From: Clostridiaceae bacterium UBA6110
GTDB taxonomy: Bacteria > Bacillota > Clostridia > Clostridiales > Clostridiaceae
Direction of reading: 5' to 3'
Length of the DNA stretch: 32,696 bases
Assembly: GCA_002428415.1 (NCBI GenBank)
Contig: DIWI01000086.1
Location: 1-32,696, forward strand
The notes under the pieces are model-generated. The model ran no database searches and was not told the DNA's origin. It saw only the letters and a list, made by a program, of their open reading frames with translations. A program made the position numbers and the translations under genes. Below are positions 22,319-29,924 of the stretch, in pieces (position 1 is the stretch's first letter; each line of letters begins with the position of its first letter).

Positions 22319-23044
22319 ATGATCAGCTTCAAGAATGTTACCAAGGTATATGGCGGTACTGTAAAGGCTGTCGACAACCTGACACTCGACCTCTATCCCG
22401 GCGAGATTTATGGATTTTTGGGGCCAAACGGTGCTGGAAAGACCACTTCTATAAAGATGCTCACCGGAATTCTCAGGCAGGATTCAGGGGAGATAACGAT
22501 AAACGGAAAGAATATGCTTACAGATCCTCTGGAGGCAAAGAAGGAATTCGGATATGTGCCGGATAATCCTGATATGTTCCTGAGACTTAAGGGCATCGAG
22601 TTCCTTAACTTCATGGGAGACATATATCAGGTTCCCGTTGATGTCAGGAAAGAAAGGATAGAGAGCCTTTCAAGGCGTTTCGACATGGAAAGCGCCTTAG
22701 GCGATTCCATATCCGGCTACTCCCACGGAATGAGGCAGAAGATAGTGCTGATGGGAGCCCTCGTTCACGAGCCAAGTGCATGGATTCTCGACGAGCCCAT
22801 GACAGGCCTTGATCCCAAATCCTCGTATATGCTCAAGGAGATGATGAGGGACCATGCGGACAAGGGTAACGTGGTGTTCTTCTCGACCCATGTACTTGAG
22901 GTCGCTGAGAAGCTTTGCGACAGGGTTGGCATAATAAACAAGGGAAAGCTCATGTTCTCAGGCACCATGGAGGAACTGAGGCAATTAGCCAGGGAAAACG
23001 AGAGTCTTGAGAACATATTCCTGGAGATGACAAAAGATGAATAA
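22319..23044 (+). CDS. ABC transporter ATP-binding protein
   Basis: Nucleotide-binding subunit of an ABC-2-type exporter, 241 aa. Walker A is GPNGAGKT (35-42), the Q-loop region is GYVPDNPDMF (aspartate replaces the usual glutamine or glutamate after the VP), the signature is SGYSHGMRQK (132-141, a variant of SGGQ), Walker B is WILDEP (155-160) with the D-loop GLDP, and the H-loop is FFSTH (His191). The longer frame begins at a GTG at 22262 inside the promoter; ATG 22319 follows AAGGAGG at ideal spacing. The permease gene overlaps by 8 bp, so the two form one transporter. Subfamily resemblance is to drug, bacteriocin or lantibiotic exporters, but the substrate is unknown. Confidence 0.94.
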   Translation: MISFKNVTKVYGGTVKAVDNLTLDLYPGEIYGFLGPNGAGKTTSIKMLTGILRQDSGEITINGKNMLTDPLEAKKEFGYVPDNPDMFLRLKGIEFLNFMGDIYQVPVDVRKERIESLSRRFDMESALGDSISGYSHGMRQKIVLMGALVHEPSAWILDEPMTGLDPKSSYMLKEMMRDHADKGNVVFFSTHVLEVAEKLCDRVGIINKGKLMFSGTMEELRQLARENESLENIFLEMTKDE

Positions 23045-24704
23045 CATATTCTACCTCACAAAGACCATGTTCGGAAGCGACGAGACACTCTCAAACCTTG
23101 GATTAGGCGGAAAGAAAAAGAAGAGCATCTTCAGTAAAAGACCTGTCAAGATCCTGCTCTTTCTCCTGCTTTTCCTTTCCATGGGAATGTCAACTGGAAG
23201 CTTCGCATACCTGCTGTATGACTCTCTCAGCATGTACGGCTTCCAGTCGCTAATAATAAGGCTTGCTGTGCCTGCATCAGGTATAACCGTATTCATGTTC
23301 GGCATATTCTACGTCATGAATGTTTTCTTCTTTTCAAGGGATATCGAGAACTATCTGTTTCTTCCGGTTAGACCTGGCGAGATACTGATGTCAAAGTTCC
23401 TTGTAGCCCTTGTATACCAGTATTTCATATACGGCATGCTGTTCATGCCGGTACTCCTTGTCTATGGATTCCTTGACAAGGCAGGACCGCTCTTCTATCT
23501 GTATGTACTTATTGTCACGCTATTTGTACCGGTACTTCCTATGGTTGCAGCCTCTCTTATAGCGATGATTATAATGAGGGCGGGCAAGGGCATCAAGAAC
23601 AAGGACAGGTTCAATATGATTGCCGGAGTGCTCGGGCTCACCATTTCTCTCGGGTTCAGCTTCGGTATACAGTATCTCGCACAAAGAGCTACAACCGGAA
23701 ACATGGTAATCACAGACCTTTCGCAGCTTCCTGCGATCAAGGTGACTTCACTTGCATTCCCCACATCATACCTCGCCAGTGAAGCTCTGGTAGCCTATGA
23801 TGGGTTCAGCGGTCTCATGTTCCTTCTGGCGCTTATAGCAGTATCCCTGTTATCAATGGCTGTATTCTACGTCGTGGGAAATGCCATATACTTCAAAGGT
23901 GTCATGGGTGTCCTTGACAGCTCATCAAGAAGGAAGAAGCTGTCAACAGGCGAACTCGATAAGGAGACCAGCTCCAAGCCCATACTGCTTGCATATTCAC
24001 TGAAGGAGCTTAAGCTCCTGATGAGGACCCCTGCATACTTCATGAACTGTGTGCTCGTTTCCCTGATATTCCCGCTATTCTTCATCATCCCATTTCTCAT
24101 CGATGGTCCTGACAGCGCGGATATTAAAGAGATAATGGTCTTCCTCCGATCAACTGGAGACGCAAATCTTCTGGTTGTCATGACAGCCCTTGGACTGCTC
24201 CTCGGAGGACTGAATATAATTTCATCGACTTCGATCTCCAGGGAAGGCAAGAACTTCTTCTTCATGAAGTACGTGCCGGTTCCCTACATGACCCAGCTTT
24301 ATGCAAAGATACTGAGCTCCTTCTATGTTGAAGGAGTAGCGGCGGTGATCCTCTATGGACTGCTGATCCTGCTCTTCAAGCCATCGATGATTGTTGTGCT
24401 TCTTTCAATACCGCTTTTCATCCTTGCCTCAATATTCATGAACCAGTTCTCGATTGCCATCGACGTATATATGCCAAAGCTTGAATGGGACAGTGAACAG
24501 AAGGCAGTAAAGCAGAACCTTAATTCCATGTTCCAGATGTTCGGAAGCTTCATATTCGGAGGCGGAATGATCTTCCTTAGCACAAAATTCAGTCCAACTC
24601 TCATTCCAGCCTTCCTTGCCCTCCTGGTCATTTTCGGGGCTTTGGTTATAATAACCCACAAGTTCCTTGAAAGGCTTGTTGAGAAAAGGTTCGCTGAGCT
24701 TTAG
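23037..24704 (+). CDS. ABC exporter permease, about 12 membrane segments
   Basis: A 555-residue polytopic membrane protein translated with an 8-bp overlap behind the ATPase gene. Hydrophobic segments cluster at about 35-60, 75-100, 120-200, 250-280, 325-350, 375-395, 430-470 and 505-540. A cytoplasmic N-terminus rich in Lys (GGKKKKSIFSKR) precedes the first helix. The size and repeated half-organisation suit large ABC-2 permeases of Bacillota in which one protein carries both membrane halves. No diagnostic substrate motif is seen. ATG 23037 is served by GGAG at about 23024. It is followed by a strong shared terminator. Confidence 0.88.
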   Translation: MNNIFYLTKTMFGSDETLSNLGLGGKKKKSIFSKRPVKILLFLLLFLSMGMSTGSFAYLLYDSLSMYGFQSLIIRLAVPASGITVFMFGIFYVMNVFFFSRDIENYLFLPVRPGEILMSKFLVALVYQYFIYGMLFMPVLLVYGFLDKAGPLFYLYVLIVTLFVPVLPMVAASLIAMIIMRAGKGIKNKDRFNMIAGVLGLTISLGFSFGIQYLAQRATTGNMVITDLSQLPAIKVTSLAFPTSYLASEALVAYDGFSGLMFLLALIAVSLLSMAVFYVVGNAIYFKGVMGVLDSSSRRKKLSTGELDKETSSKPILLAYSLKELKLLMRTPAYFMNCVLVSLIFPLFFIIPFLIDGPDSADIKEIMVFLRSTGDANLLVVMTALGLLLGGLNIISSTSISREGKNFFFMKYVPVPYMTQLYAKILSSFYVEGVAAVILYGLLILLFKPSMIVVLLSIPLFILASIFMNQFSIAIDVYMPKLEWDSEQKAVKQNLNSMFQMFGSFIFGGGMIFLSTKFSPTLIPAFLALLVIFGALVIITHKFLERLVEKRFAEL

Positions 24705-24724
24705 GAAAACAGGATGATAGCATT

Positions 24725-24771
24725 AATTAAAGGACAAGACGATATTCAAAATGTCGCCTTGTCCTTTAATT
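24725..24771. terminator. bidirectional terminator after the ABC operon
   Basis: A perfect 14-bp stem, AATTAAAGGACAAG with CTTGTCCTTTAATT, is extended by a CG pair inside the loop. AT-rich edges supply T runs on both strands, so it can also stop transcription from the antitoxin remnant and ung side. Confidence 0.85.
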
Positions 24772-24818
24772 TGCGCTAATTTAGAGAGTCATGAAGGTTC
24801 TAAATTTACTGATTCCGA

Positions 24819-25004
24819 TCATCTCTTTAAGTAATCTTCTCTCAGCTTCTTGAAGACTTCTATCCCATCTATTAATTCTTCACCGTTCAAAATCTCCGCT
24901 TCAGGTTCTGCGATTTTTTGGCAGATCTTTAGCCTTGCCAAGGTCTTTTCATAATCTCCCCTGCCCATTCTCACCATTCCCCTGAATATAATAAATAACA
25001 TCAC
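24819..25004 (-). pseudogene. remnant of a Phd/YefM-type antitoxin gene (5' part lost)
   Basis: The 61-codon frame ends with DYEKTLARLKICQKIAEPEAEILNGEELIDGIEVFKKLREDYLKR, interrupted here as DYEKTLARLKICQKIAEP / EAEILNGEELIDG / IEVFKKLREDYLKR. From memory this matches the C-terminal half of clostridial Phd/YefM antitoxins (…MVVMS..DYEKTLARL…AEAEIANGE…EVFKKLREKY). The preceding GMVRMGRGDYE fits the MV-M---DYE region, but further upstream no frame resembles the N-terminal DNA-binding half. No RelE/ParE toxin frame is seen downstream before the shared terminator. A short internal product from ATG 24966 or nearby, after AGGGG, cannot be excluded. It is probably a decayed toxin-antitoxin locus. 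Confidence 0.55.
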
Positions 25005-25118
25005 AGATTGTTTGCCAGGTGGAAATTCGGGCTAATACGTGTGCATATATAATCCATATACTGATCAATTCCAGGTCCCTTTAGTACTGAATTTAGTATA
25101 ATCTAACCACAAATATAT

Positions 25119-25787
25119 TCATTCCTTTATCTCCCAGTCCACAGGTGACTTCCCCATTTCACTGAGAATGGAATTGGTCCTGCTGAATGGCTTCGATCCG
25201 AAAAATCCCCTGTGGGCTGACAAAGGGCTTGGATGGACTGACTTAAGAATCCTGTGCCTTTTGTCTATCAGCGCCTCCTTCTTGCCTGCAGGTGCCCCCC
25301 AGAGGATGAATACGACAGGGTCCTCTCTTTTGGACAGATGGCCGATCACGGTATCTGTGAATATCTCCCATCCCTTGCCCTGGTGTGAGTTGGCCTGGCC
25401 TTCTCTGACTGTAAGGACCGTGTTGAGCAGAAGCACTCCCTGCCTGGCCCATGATTCAAGGTTCCCATGGTCTGGAATGGGAAAGCCCAAATCATCCTTC
25501 AGCTCCTTGAATATGTTCTGGAGGGATGGAGGTTTTGGCACCCCCTTCTGCACTGAAAATGCCAGTCCATGAGCCTGTCCTTTTCCATGATACGGGTCCT
25601 GGCCCAGGATTACCACCTTTACTGCTTCATACGAAGTAAGCTTAAGTGAATTGAATATGTTATTCATTTCAGGATAAATCACCCTTGTCCTGTATTCTTC
25701 CTTCAGGAATTCCCGAAGCTTCAGGTAGTATTCCTTGTCGAACTCTCCTTCTAGTACACGATCCCAGCTGTTCCCGATCTTAACCAT
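25119..25787 (-). CDS. ung: uracil-DNA glycosylase
   Basis: Family 1 uracil-DNA glycosylase that removes uracil from DNA to start base excision repair. The water-activating motif GQDPYHG (62-68, Asp64) and the DNA-intercalation loop HPSPLSAHRGFFG (185-197) are intact. The uracil-binding LLLNTVLTVREGQANSH is also typical. The 222-residue length is standard. The start is ATG 25787, five bases after GGAGG; the longer frame to 25832 adds a non-conserved MGIIRSMELRNSEGN stretch through the ribosome binding site. It is divergent from the pyrophosphatase gene. Confidence 0.97.
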   Translation of the reverse strand: MVKIGNSWDRVLEGEFDKEYYLKLREFLKEEYRTRVIYPEMNNIFNSLKLTSYEAVKVVILGQDPYHGKGQAHGLAFSVQKGVPKPPSLQNIFKELKDDLGFPIPDHGNLESWARQGVLLLNTVLTVREGQANSHQGKGWEIFTDTVIGHLSKREDPVVFILWGAPAGKKEALIDKRHRILKSVHPSPLSAHRGFFGSKPFSRTNSILSEMGKSPVDWEIKE

Positions 25788-25886
25788 ATTTCCCTCCGAG
25801 TTTCTTAATTCCATCGATCTTATAATTCCCATATAATCATTGTACTTCAGAGATAGTTTACAATTCCATGATATTCTTTAAAGTGA

Positions 25887-25895
25887 TGATATAGA
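25887..25895 (+). promoter_or_regulatory. possible extended -10 of the nucleotide pyrophosphatase gene
   Basis: TG-A-TATAGA lies 18 bp before the start codon, without a convincing -35. Several -10-like elements occur on both strands in 25820-25895, so the exact promoters of this divergent region are unclear. Confidence 0.25.
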
Positions 25896-25912
25896 TTTTC
25901 CAGGAGGTTCAC

Positions 25913-27220
25913 ATGGAAACAAGAGATAGAAAAAGACGTTTCGTCATAATTTCATTTGATGCGCTTTCTTCGAGAGACATGGATGTCCTGAAGAATTTGC
26001 CGGGATTTTCAAGGCTATACAGGGATGGATCCTATTGCGAAAATGTCAGGAGCGTATATCCCAGCCTTACATATCCTGCCCATTGCTCCATTTCTACCGG
26101 GATGCTTCCTATGAACCACGGTGTAACCTCAAACCAGCTGCTTCAGCCTGGCCGTAAAGATCCCGACTGGCATTGGACAAGAGACCATATCAAGACTGAT
26201 ACCTTCTATGATGCAGCTCTCCGAAAAGGAATGACAGTAGCTTCGCTCCTTTGGCCGGTTACAGCAAAATCAGGCATTACATGGAACATGCCTGAGATTT
26301 ATGCCAATAGGCCGTGGAAAAACCAGATTGCAGTTTCACTGGCAAACGGTACTCCAGATTATCTCCTTCTGCTTCAAAAAATGTTTGGAAAGACCAGGCA
26401 AGGTTTAAAGCAGCCTATGCTTGATGATTTTGTGCATCAGAGCGCACTCTGGACAATAAAGGAAAAGAAGCCTGATGTTCTAATGATCCATTACGTGGAC
26501 CTGGACTCTATGAGGCATCACTACGGATATGCCTCCAAAGAGGCTGATTCAGCCCTTCTGAGGCATGACAGAAGACTCACCGACATATTGGACATCCTTG
26601 AGGATGAAGGCCTCATGGAGGACACTACGCTGTTCGTATTGGGAGACCATGACCAGCTTCCGGTAAAGAACATAATTTACCTTAACTCCATATTCAAGGA
26701 CAAAGGCCTGATAAATACAATAGGTGGAAAGATTATTGACTGGAAGGCCTATGCACAGACCCTCGACGGATCCTCATATGTCCATATCAGGGACAAAAAC
26801 GATACTGATACATATGCCAAGGTAGAGGCTATTCTAAGGAAGCTCGAATCGCTCCCCTCATATGGCATCGAAAAGGTCTATACATCTAATGAGGCAGCTG
26901 ATTTGGGTGCAAGCCGCGATGCAGCATTCATGCTGGAGGCAGCTTCTGGATTCAAGTTCCTGCCAGATATCGACAAGCCCGCAGTAGCTCCAGTCCCGCC
27001 CGCTGTAGACGGCTGGTTCGAGGAAAGTGTATCGACACATGGCTTCTCACCTGACAAGGAAAACTACACGACTGTATTCTTTGCGATGGGCCAGGGTATA
27101 AAGAAAAACATAGTGATACCAACAATGTCACTCATAGACGAAGGTCCCACCTTTGCGAAAGCTATGGGGACAGTTCTGTATGACACTGTCGGCCGTGTGC
27201 TCGATGAGATACTTGAATAG
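25913..27220 (+). CDS. alkaline phosphatase superfamily protein, nucleotide pyrophosphatase/phosphodiesterase type
   Basis: A 435-residue member of the type I phosphodiesterase/nucleotide pyrophosphatase family, which hydrolyses phosphodiester or pyrophosphate bonds with two metal ions. Metal ligand Asp16 is in VIISFDAL. The nucleophile is Thr53 in YPSLTYPAHCSISTG, the usual NPP position. Further ligands occur in HYVDLDSMRHHYG, LGDHDQLP and STHGFSP. There is no signal peptide or membrane anchor, so it is probably cytoplasmic, unlike animal ENPPs. ATG 25913 follows AGGAGG. It is monocistronic. Substrate unknown; phosphonate or phospholipid cleavage are alternatives within the superfamily. Confidence 0.88.
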   Translation: METRDRKRRFVIISFDALSSRDMDVLKNLPGFSRLYRDGSYCENVRSVYPSLTYPAHCSISTGMLPMNHGVTSNQLLQPGRKDPDWHWTRDHIKTDTFYDAALRKGMTVASLLWPVTAKSGITWNMPEIYANRPWKNQIAVSLANGTPDYLLLLQKMFGKTRQGLKQPMLDDFVHQSALWTIKEKKPDVLMIHYVDLDSMRHHYGYASKEADSALLRHDRRLTDILDILEDEGLMEDTTLFVLGDHDQLPVKNIIYLNSIFKDKGLINTIGGKIIDWKAYAQTLDGSSYVHIRDKNDTDTYAKVEAILRKLESLPSYGIEKVYTSNEAADLGASRDAAFMLEAASGFKFLPDIDKPAVAPVPPAVDGWFEESVSTHGFSPDKENYTTVFFAMGQGIKKNIVIPTMSLIDEGPTFAKAMGTVLYDTVGRVLDEILE

Positions 27221-27445
27221 GGTATTGATCATTTTTACGAACATAACCAAAAAAAGTAATTAATACTCATTTATTCGAAAGTAATCGAATAAATATGATT
27301 TTGATTGCAGCTCAAAAATGCAAATAGATTGAAGGTTGGAAAACCAGCTCCCTATTTCGTATTTCGATAACCGTTGTGCCGAATCAGGAAATGAATTTAT
27401 ACTGAATGTTTCTCAGCATAACAGTAGCCACAAGTGTTACTAACT
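27221..27445. other. intergenic region with an AT-rich dyad, no gene found
   Basis: No supported reading frame is seen. A perfect 10-bp inverted repeat, ATTTATTCGA-AAGTAA-TCGAATAAAT, lies at 27269-27294, 48 bp after the pyrophosphatase stop. It is followed by ATGATTTTGATT, a weak T-rich tail, so it could be a poor terminator or a protein-binding dyad. Confidence 0.5.
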
Positions 27446-27484
27446 TAAGAGCCTTGCAAACCAACACGGCTTGCAAGGCTCTTA
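27446..27484. terminator. hairpin between convergent pyrophosphatase and aldo/keto reductase genes
   Basis: A perfect 14-bp stem, TAAGAGCCTTGCAA with TTGCAAGGCTCTTA, has an 11-nt loop. T-tails are weak on both strands (TCTCACTTT and AGTTAGT), but position and stem strength suit a shared terminator. Confidence 0.65.
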
Positions 27485-27523
27485 TCTCACTTTCCTTAGA
27501 ATTCTGCTATACATCAGAAAGTC

Positions 27524-28384
27524 CTACATCAGGTCCCTTCTCTTCTTTATAAGCTCAACGAAAAGGTCTACCGTGGTTGACTCTTGGTGCGAGAAGAACA
27601 GGCTCTTTCCGGTATCCAGGGATTTTATTGTTTCCATATCCTTTTCTGAAAGCTCAAAGCTTAGAATATCGAAGTTTTCCTGAATCCTTTCCTTGTGGGT
27701 GGATTTTGCAAGTGCTACAACCTTCCTCTGGAAGAGCCATCTTAAGATCACCTGAGCTACGCTCTTGTTATGCTTCTCAGCTATCTCCTTCAGGACTGGA
27801 TTTTCGAAGATTCCATTCCTTCCTTCTCCAAATGGAGCCCAGGCTTCAATCTGAACGTTGTTCCTGACCATGTTTTCCTGAGCCATTATCTGCTGATTTA
27901 AAGGATTCGTCTCCACCTGGTTGACCTGAGGCACTATTTCATTGAAGGCTGCTATGTCAGATAGCCTGTCAGGGTAAAAGTTGCTTACTCCTATGGCCCT
28001 GATCTTGCCTTCCTTGTACAGGTCCTCCAAAGCATGGTATGCGCCATAATAATCTCCAAACGGCTGATGCAGAAGTACAAGGTCCAGGTATCCTGTCCTT
28101 AGCTTCCTCATTGACTCCAGAACGGATTTTTTTGTTTTCTCATAACCATAATTATCGATCCAAACCTTAGTAGTTATAAAGAGCTCTTCACGGGGGACTC
28201 CGCACTTTTCTATAGCGCTGCCAACAGCCTCCTCATTGAAATATGACTGGGCAGTATCTATAAGACGGTAGCCGATGCTTATCGCATCCAGAACGCACCT
28301 TTCACAATCCTCTTTTGGAATCTGGTAAACTCCAAATCCAATAAGCGGCATCTTAACACCATTGTTCAGAATAACATGATCCAT
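27524..28384 (-). CDS. aldo/keto reductase
   Basis: NADPH-dependent aldo/keto reductase, 286 aa, a TIM barrel that reduces aldehydes and ketones. The catalytic tetrad is visible: Asp43 and Tyr48 in LIDTAQSYFNEEAVG, Lys73 in TTKVWIDN, and His106 in LLHQPFGD. The cofactor region AIGVSNFYPDRL and a late KSTHKERIQENFDI are typical. The start is ATG 28384, seven bases after AAGGAGG; the longer frame passes through that site. It is divergent from a MerR regulator, and its promoter has a 19-bp spacer carrying a dyad. This strongly suggests MerR-type activation, perhaps by reactive aldehydes. Confidence 0.94.
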   Translation of the reverse strand: MDHVILNNGVKMPLIGFGVYQIPKEDCERCVLDAISIGYRLIDTAQSYFNEEAVGSAIEKCGVPREELFITTKVWIDNYGYEKTKKSVLESMRKLRTGYLDLVLLHQPFGDYYGAYHALEDLYKEGKIRAIGVSNFYPDRLSDIAAFNEIVPQVNQVETNPLNQQIMAQENMVRNNVQIEAWAPFGEGRNGIFENPVLKEIAEKHNKSVAQVILRWLFQRKVVALAKSTHKERIQENFDILSFELSEKDMETIKSLDTGKSLFFSHQESTTVDLFVELIKKRRDLM

Positions 28385-28428
28385 TTCATATCCTCCTTGA
28401 TTCTCAGAGCAATTTACATTACACTTCA

Positions 28429-28459
28429 ACTATAATCCCCGTTAGTTACTACCGGTCAA
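28429..28459 (-). promoter_or_regulatory. MerR-type promoter and operator of the aldo/keto reductase
   Basis: On the minus strand TTGACC (28459-28454) and TATAGT (28434-28429) are separated by 19 bp, the over-long spacer that MerR activators correct by twisting DNA. The spacer holds a near-perfect dyad, CCGGTAGT-A-ACTAACGG (28455-28439, 7 of 8 pairs). Confidence 0.75.
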
Positions 28460-28488
28460 TACCTATAAGGAATTTTGGAGGTTATTGT

Positions 28489-28887
28489 ATGTATACCATG
28501 AAGGAAACCAGCGAAAGAGTCGGGATGACCTATGAGGCACTGAAGTTTTACTGCAATGAAGGCCTGATACCAAATGTGAAAAGGGACAAGAACAACCACA
28601 GGATATTTGATGAGAGGGATGTAAGCTGGATAGATGGCCTTATCTGCCTCAGAAAATGCGGAATGAGCATTAATGACATGAAGATATATCTCGATCATTG
28701 TCTGATTGGAGAGTTTTCTATACCAGATCGGAAAGCAATGCTTGATGCACAGAGAAAGATACTGGTGGATAAAATACAAGAACTTACCGAATCCATTGAA
28801 TACATAGATTCCAAACAAAAATTCTATGACGATGTCCTTGAAGGCAAAATCAGGTATTTCAGCAACCTGATTTCAACTGAAGAATAG
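28489..28887 (+). CDS. MerR family transcriptional regulator, AdhR/NmlR-like
   Basis: A 132-residue MerR regulator. The N-terminal winged helix-turn-helix MYTMKETSERVGMTYEALKFYCNEGLIP is followed by the wing (RDKNNHRIFDERDV). The linker IDGLICLRKCGMSINDMKIYL carries Cys53 and Cys57, and a coiled-coil dimerisation helix runs over about 85-115. There is no C-terminal ligand domain. This architecture matches AdhR/NmlR-like regulators, where a single cysteine near position 52 senses aldehydes or other electrophiles; Cys53 is the best positional match. GGAGG lies 8-10 bases before ATG 28489. It is divergent from the aldo/keto reductase gene and very likely controls it from the shared operator. Direct evidence for the inducer is lacking. 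Confidence 0.9.
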   Translation: MYTMKETSERVGMTYEALKFYCNEGLIPNVKRDKNNHRIFDERDVSWIDGLICLRKCGMSINDMKIYLDHCLIGEFSIPDRKAMLDAQRKILVDKIQELTESIEYIDSKQKFYDDVLEGKIRYFSNLISTEE

Positions 28888-28935
28888 CCAGGAAAGCCAT
28901 TTTCATACATTCTCTTATTTTTCATACATAAATTA

Positions 28936-28951
28936 CCGGAATATATTCCGG
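28936..28951. repeat. 16-bp perfect palindrome CCGGAATATATTCCGG
   Basis: The palindrome lies 48 bp after merR and 9 bp before its terminator. It can form a hairpin or bind a dimeric protein. No nearby promoter makes an operator role obvious. Confidence 0.6.
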
Positions 28952-28960
28952 ACCAATGAG

Positions 28961-28986
28961 AAAGGACCCCTTGCGGGGTCCTTTTT
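28961..28986 (+). terminator. intrinsic terminator of merR
   Basis: AAAGGACCCC pairs with GGGGTCCTTT (10 bp) around a TTGC tetraloop, followed by TT. Strong and oriented for the + strand. Confidence 0.92.
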
Positions 28987-29007
28987 CAGGGAAACAGTAT
29001 AGTTACA

Positions 29008-29031
29008 AAGGGTAGGGGTATTACTACCCTT
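29008..29031. other. hairpin downstream of the Fis-type regulator gene
   Basis: AAGGGTAG and CTACCCTT form an 8-bp stem with an 8-nt loop. Next to it GGATA/TATCC forms a smaller dyad (about 29032-29049). It lies 3' of the minus-strand regulator and may be its terminator, although the tail TGTAACTATACTGTTT is only moderately T-rich. Confidence 0.4.
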
Positions 29032-29154
29032 GGATATGGGAGCTTATCCATGAAATTAGTATATCATCATTTATAGATATTTTTTTAACATGATTGTAAA
29101 TAAATCGTTAATTAACGAACCATCTCAGCTTGCAACAGTGCATTTTTCGAACAC

Positions 29155-29811
29155 TTAGCCTATCTCATATTTCTTCATCTTGTAGTAAAGGGTGTTTCTC
29201 CCTATACCAAGTGTCCTGGCCATTTTCGAGATGTTCCATTTGAGAGCTTCGCCTGCATTGATGATGGCGAACTTTTCATATTCCTCGAGGGTTATCGGTG
29301 CATCCTTGGCAAGGGATTCCCTTGAATGAGGTGTCGCCTTGTCGAAGCCCTGAGCCTTGAGATAAGCGTCATTGAGCGTCGTATCAGCTATCTCTCCAAT
29401 CCTCTCAACAAGGTCGTCTTCGTTGAGTTCAGTATAGAAGAAGACAACTATCCCCTTCATATAACCTGCTGAAAAGACAGGAACTGCACATGCTATGGCT
29501 CCGGAGTTCAGTCTCCTCGTTATCGGCTTCCTTCTGTCCCTGGCTTCTTTTGATATACAGCCAAGCAGCGTATTCTCTGACAGCTTCTGGTTAACCCTGG
29601 TATCCCTGATTATTGGAAGTCTTGCTATGTCCTTCTTCTCCTCATGCGTTATCCTGAGGTCTTCCGAAATTATGAAGGTGGCATTGCACTTCATGGGAAT
29701 AAAGCCCTCAGGGTCCACCTCTTCGAGAAGATTCTCGAGTTCAGATTCCCTCAGAGCATGATATGTGTCAGAATTGTTAATTCCAAAACTAGTCCTGTTT
29801 GCTGCATCCAT
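29155..29811 (-). CDS. Fis-type helix-turn-helix regulator with N-terminal sensory domain
   Basis: A 218-residue protein. The N-terminal part (about 15-150) resembles a GAF/PAS-like sensory fold, with LGCISKEARDRRKPITRRLNSGAIACAVPVFSAGYMKGIVVFF reminiscent of GAF domains in sigma-54 activators. The C-terminal part (about 178-217) is a Fis-family HTH: ITLEEYEKFAIINAGEALK, then WNISKMARTLGIGRNTLYYKMKKY. No AAA+ sigma-54 interaction module lies between them, so it cannot activate sigma-54 polymerase in the classical way. ATG 29811 is preceded by GGTGG and has a good promoter upstream. Its target is unknown; HAD and merR neighbours give no clear hint. Confidence 0.75.
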   Translation of the reverse strand: MDAANRTSFGINNSDTYHALRESELENLLEEVDPEGFIPMKCNATFIISEDLRITHEEKKDIARLPIIRDTRVNQKLSENTLLGCISKEARDRRKPITRRLNSGAIACAVPVFSAGYMKGIVVFFYTELNEDDLVERIGEIADTTLNDAYLKAQGFDKATPHSRESLAKDAPITLEEYEKFAIINAGEALKWNISKMARTLGIGRNTLYYKMKKYEIG

Positions 29812-29839
29812 TCAGTCCACCAACTTTCCTTATATATTG

Positions 29840-29868
29840 ATAATATATTAACGAAAGTTAGTTTTCAA
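29840..29868 (-). promoter_or_regulatory. promoter of the Fis-type regulator gene
   Basis: On the minus strand TTGAAA (29868-29863) and TATTAT (29845-29840) are 17 bp apart, about 29 bp before the start codon. It matches the sigma-A consensus well. Confidence 0.6.
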
Positions 29869-29924
29869 GTTAATTTATGGCAAAAGTCAATAATTACTAC
29901 GATTGCAGAAATAGGATAAAATAA

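Noticed and set aside
24705..24818. RelE/ParE toxin gene next to the antitoxin remnant
   Set aside because: The stretch after the remnant's stop is 114 bp, contains stops in the relevant frames and includes the shared terminator.
29644..29919. Plus-strand frames opposite the Fis-type regulator
   Set aside because: They are antisense shadows with no ribosome binding site and no recognisable family.
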